Shown piece by piece: positions 61,340 to 64,000 of a stretch of 64,000 nucleotides of DNA. A program made the position numbers and the translations under genes. This stretch comes from Shewanella denitrificans OS217 (GTDB lineage: Bacteria > Pseudomonadota > Gammaproteobacteria > Enterobacterales > Shewanellaceae), in assembly GCF_000013765.1 (NCBI RefSeq), contig NC_007954.1, positions 2,542,001 through 2,606,000 of the forward strand. The letters are read 5' to 3'. Position 1 is the stretch's first letter; every line of letters begins with the position of its first letter. The notes beneath the pieces are model-generated. The model did not search any database. It worked only from the letters and a program-made list of their open reading frames with translations, and was not told the DNA's origin.

Positions 61340-64000
61340 ATCTCACCAAACTCGCCATAAAACGGCCTGTTACCACCAGCATGTTCTTCCTTGCCATCTT
61401 ACTTTTTGGGTTAGCATCCAGCCGCATGTTGCCCTTGGAGATGTTCCCAGGAATAGACATACCGCAGATCATGGTGCAAGTGCCCTACCCCGGCTCATCT
61501 CCTGCCGAAGTTGAGCGTGATATCACCAGACCCTTAGAAGAGGCACTGGCCACCATGAGTGGCATCGATGAAGTGCATTCAAGCTCTTCTCAAGATGGCG
61601 CTGAAATTCAGCTTAATATGAAATGGGAGGAGGACGTTGCCACCAAAAGCCTTGAGGCGCGAGAAAAAATCGACTCGGTAAGACATTTGTTGCCAAAAGA
61701 TGTCGAGCGGGTGCTCATTCAGCAATTCTCCACCGCCGATATGCCAGTGCTCACCATACGTATATCCAGTGAACGAGAGCTGTCTAACGCCTTCGACTTA
61801 TTGGATAAACAACTACGAAAGCCCCTAGAACGTGTTGATGGCGTCTCTAAAGTGACCTTATACGGGGTCGATAAAAAGCAAATTGAAGTCAGGCTCGATG
61901 CGCTAAAACTCAGCGCTGCCAATGTGGATACCTTGACCTTAACCCGGAGACTGCAAAATGAAAACTTCGTCATTAGCGCAGGTACCCTTAGGGCCAATAC
62001 TCATGTGTATCAAGTGTCACCTAAAGGCGAATTTAAAAGCCTTGAAGATATCAAAAGCTTAGTTATCAAACCCGGGCTCACCTTAGGCGATGTAGCACAA
62101 ATCAATTTCTCTTTGCCAGAACAAGTAGAAGGCCGCTTGCTGGACCAAAAATACGCCGTGGGCTTAGACGTATTTAAAGAATCAGGGGCCAACTTAGTGG
62201 ATGTATCCGACCGAGTGCTTAAGGTCATTGACATCGTCAAACAAGATAAACAGTTTAATGGCATTAAGCTGTTCATCATGGAAAACCAAGCCTTCGGGGT
62301 GAAGTCTTCATTGTCAGATTTACTTATTTCAGGCTTGATTGGCGCCCTGCTGTCATTTGGCGTCTTGTACTTGTTTTTACGTAATCTAAAGATGACCTTA
62401 GTGGTGGTGTCTTCTGTCCCTATTTCCATCTGCATGACACTCGCTGTTATGTATCTATTGGGTTATAGCCTCAACATTTTATCTATGATGGGGCTGTTAT
62501 TGGCCGTAGGTATGTTGATTGATAATGCCGTGGTCGTCACTGAAAGTGTGCTGCAAGAAAAACAAGCAAGCAATATTGATGATAACGACAGTTGTCAAAT
62601 CAAAGCCAATGAACGCGCTGTGCTTACCGGGGTTGAGAAGGTGGCACTGGCTGTCATGGCCGGTACCATGACCACGGCAATCGTGTTTTTACCTAATATT
62701 TTCGGGGTAAAGATTGAAATCACCATTTTCTTAGAGCATGTGGCCATAGCCATTTGTATATCCTTGGCTGCATCCTTGCTGGTATCCAAAACCTTAATAC
62801 CGCTATTGCTAACTAAGCTGCATTTCGATACACCTAAACAAACTAAAGAGAGTCAAATACAACTGGGCTATCAACGCAGCCTAAATTGGACACTTAACCA
62901 TCCTAAGATCTCGGCGGCTATTGCCCTGGTTATCTTAGTGTCTACCGCATTGCCCTTGACCTTTATTAAGCAAGATCAAAGTGATGGAGAAGGCAATGAT
63001 CGCCTCTATATCAATTATCAAATTGAAGGCCGCCACAACCTTAAAGTCACAGAGGCGACGGTAAAGCAGATGGAAGACTACTTGTATGCCAATAAAGAGA
63101 AATTCTTTATTGAGTCTGTCTACAGCTACTACAGCCCGCAAGATAGCCAGTCGACGCTTATTCTAAAAAAAGACATTCCCATTCCCATGTCTGAGCTCAA
63201 AAAGAGCATACGTGAGGGCTTTCCTAAGTTTTCCATTGCCAAGCCTCAATTTGGTTGGGGCGGTGAGCAAAGGGGAATACGCGTCACCTTAACCGGTCGC
63301 TCGGCTTCTGAGCTCATTAAACTCAGTGAACAAGTGGTGCCCTTATTAAGTAATATTGAAGGCCTCGAGGATGTACGCTCTGAAGTCAGCGGCGCCCAGC
63401 AAGAAGTCGTCATTGTTATCAAGCGCCAAATGGCCATGCGCCTTGACCTTAAGCTTAACGAAATTGCCTCAAACATCGCCTTGGCGCTCAGAGGGGTACC
63501 GCTACGCTCTTTCAGGCATGACCCCAATGGTGAGCTTCGCATCGAACTTGCCTTCGATAAGAGCTGGCAAAACTCCCTAGAAGTGCTCAAACAAATGCCC
63601 ATCATCAGGCAAGGTGATCGCACTTATACCTTAGACAGTTTGGCGGATATTAAGGTCGTGCCTCGATTTGACACTATTCGTCATTTTAATCGTCAAACGG
63701 CGCTCTCCATCGGTGCTAATGCAGAAGAACTGACCACAGAGGAAGCCCAAGAAAAAATAACGCAAGTGATGGACTCAATAAACTTCCCTTATGGCTACGG
63801 TTACAGCTTACGCGGCGGCTTTGAACGTCAAGATGAAGAGCAGTCTGTGATGCTTGTGAATATGATCTTAGCTATCGCTATGATCTACATAGTTATGGCG
63901 GCATTATTCGAGTCATTACTGCTGCCCACAGCCATTATTACCTCGATCTTATTCTCCATTACTGGGGTATTTTGGGCCTTATTATTGACGGGGACCCCTA
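61336..64000 (+). CDS. RND efflux transporter permease (second, cut by window end)
   Basis: The first 888 or so residues of a second RND permease: 'MNLTKLAIKRPVTTSMFFLAILLFGLASSRMLPLEMFPGIDIPQIMVQVPYPGSSPAEVERDI', 'MMGLLLAVGMLIDNAVVVTESV' (proton-relay Asp) and the start of the second helix bundle 'VNMILAIAMIYIVMAALFESLLLP'. Its ATG 61336 overlaps the previous stop by four bases and has AAGGAG seven bases upstream. Two adjacent permeases behind one adaptor recall MdtBC-type heteromeric pumps (inference). The C-terminal part is outside the window. Confidence 0.94.
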   Translation, partial: MNLTKLAIKRPVTTSMFFLAILLFGLASSRMLPLEMFPGIDIPQIMVQVPYPGSSPAEVERDITRPLEEALATMSGIDEVHSSSSQDGAEIQLNMKWEEDVATKSLEAREKIDSVRHLLPKDVERVLIQQFSTADMPVLTIRISSERELSNAFDLLDKQLRKPLERVDGVSKVTLYGVDKKQIEVRLDALKLSAANVDTLTLTRRLQNENFVISAGTLRANTHVYQVSPKGEFKSLEDIKSLVIKPGLTLGDVAQINFSLPEQVEGRLLDQKYAVGLDVFKESGANLVDVSDRVLKVIDIVKQDKQFNGIKLFIMENQAFGVKSSLSDLLISGLIGALLSFGVLYLFLRNLKMTLVVVSSVPISICMTLAVMYLLGYSLNILSMMGLLLAVGMLIDNAVVVTESVLQEKQASNIDDNDSCQIKANERAVLTGVEKVALAVMAGTMTTAIVFLPNIFGVKIEITIFLEHVAIAICISLAASLLVSKTLIPLLLTKLHFDTPKQTKESQIQLGYQRSLNWTLNHPKISAAIALVILVSTALPLTFIKQDQSDGEGNDRLYINYQIEGRHNLKVTEATVKQMEDYLYANKEKFFIESVYSYYSPQDSQSTLILKKDIPIPMSELKKSIREGFPKFSIAKPQFGWGGEQRGIRVTLTGRSASELIKLSEQVVPLLSNIEGLEDVRSEVSGAQQEVVIVIKRQMAMRLDLKLNEIASNIALALRGVPLRSFRHDPNGELRIELAFDKSWQNSLEVLKQMPIIRQGDRTYTLDSLADIKVVPRFDTIRHFNRQTALSIGANAEELTTEEAQEKITQVMDSINFPYGYGYSLRGGFERQDEEQSVMLVNMILAIAMIYIVMAALFESLLLPTAIITSILFSITGVFWALLLTGTP

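Noticed and set aside
1..64000. CRISPR arrays, tRNA and rRNA genes
   Set aside because: No regularly spaced direct repeats with unique spacers, and no tRNA cloverleaf or rRNA segments were recognised anywhere in the window.

Overview
The window looks like a chromosomal segment of a Shewanella-like marine gammaproteobacterium. The evidence is a classical sdhCDAB-sucABCD block diverging from gltA, a DUF3450-type TonB2 system next to a TonB-dependent receptor, a LysR-hmgA-hppD tyrosine catabolism locus, and moderate G+C with many AATT-rich spacers. The genus is inferred from gene content only. I saw no rRNA, tRNA or CRISPR array.

Layout. 1-6.9 kb is housekeeping: a cut-off lytic transglycosylase, a DUF2750 protein, a Cys-rich hypothetical, CheV, a small ORF followed by a long hairpin, a PLP-dependent deaminase/desulfhydrase, YccF, a periplasmic solute-binding protein and an EVE-domain protein. 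6.9-16.5 kb is one ten-gene minus-strand iron-uptake type operon. A Fur-box-like site precedes a TonB-dependent receptor, then DUF3450, a TtpC-like long ExbB, ExbB, ExbD, TonB and a TPR protein. It ends in a PepSY / DUF2271 / DUF4198 trio whose DUF2271 member carries a flavinylation-like motif. 16.6-22 kb holds an AIM24 protein, a LysR regulator facing hmgA-hppD across a near-perfect 20-bp inverted repeat, and a LysE/RhtB exporter.

22-41.8 kb is an accessory, AT-richer zone. Unrecognised small membrane or lipoprotein genes alternate with copies of a ~400-bp structured repeat. Two partial copies of that repeat abut 3' remnants of an IS200-like (RAYT-type) transposase, so I read the family as a transposase-derived, non-autonomous element. 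An IS3-family insertion (25828-27498, 4-bp duplication) splits a small membrane ORF that rejoins in frame. An IS256-family insertion (36389-37680, 8-bp duplication) sits behind a trypsin-like protease. Other genes are an AraC-type membrane regulator, an S41 peptidase lipoprotein, a His-rich TonB receptor divergent from a ZntR-like MerR regulator, an MBL-fold protein, a TolB-like propeller and two small membrane genes. One of those small genes is bounded by inverted 12-mers and followed by an attC-like structure. Two further dispersed repeats occur in inverted orientation in this zone.

41.8-64 kb returns to core genes: an AEC permease, the TCA block (sucDCBA, sdhBADC on the minus strand), gltA, an NfeD-slipin pair, and an RND efflux operon (adaptor plus two permeases, the second cut off by the window end).
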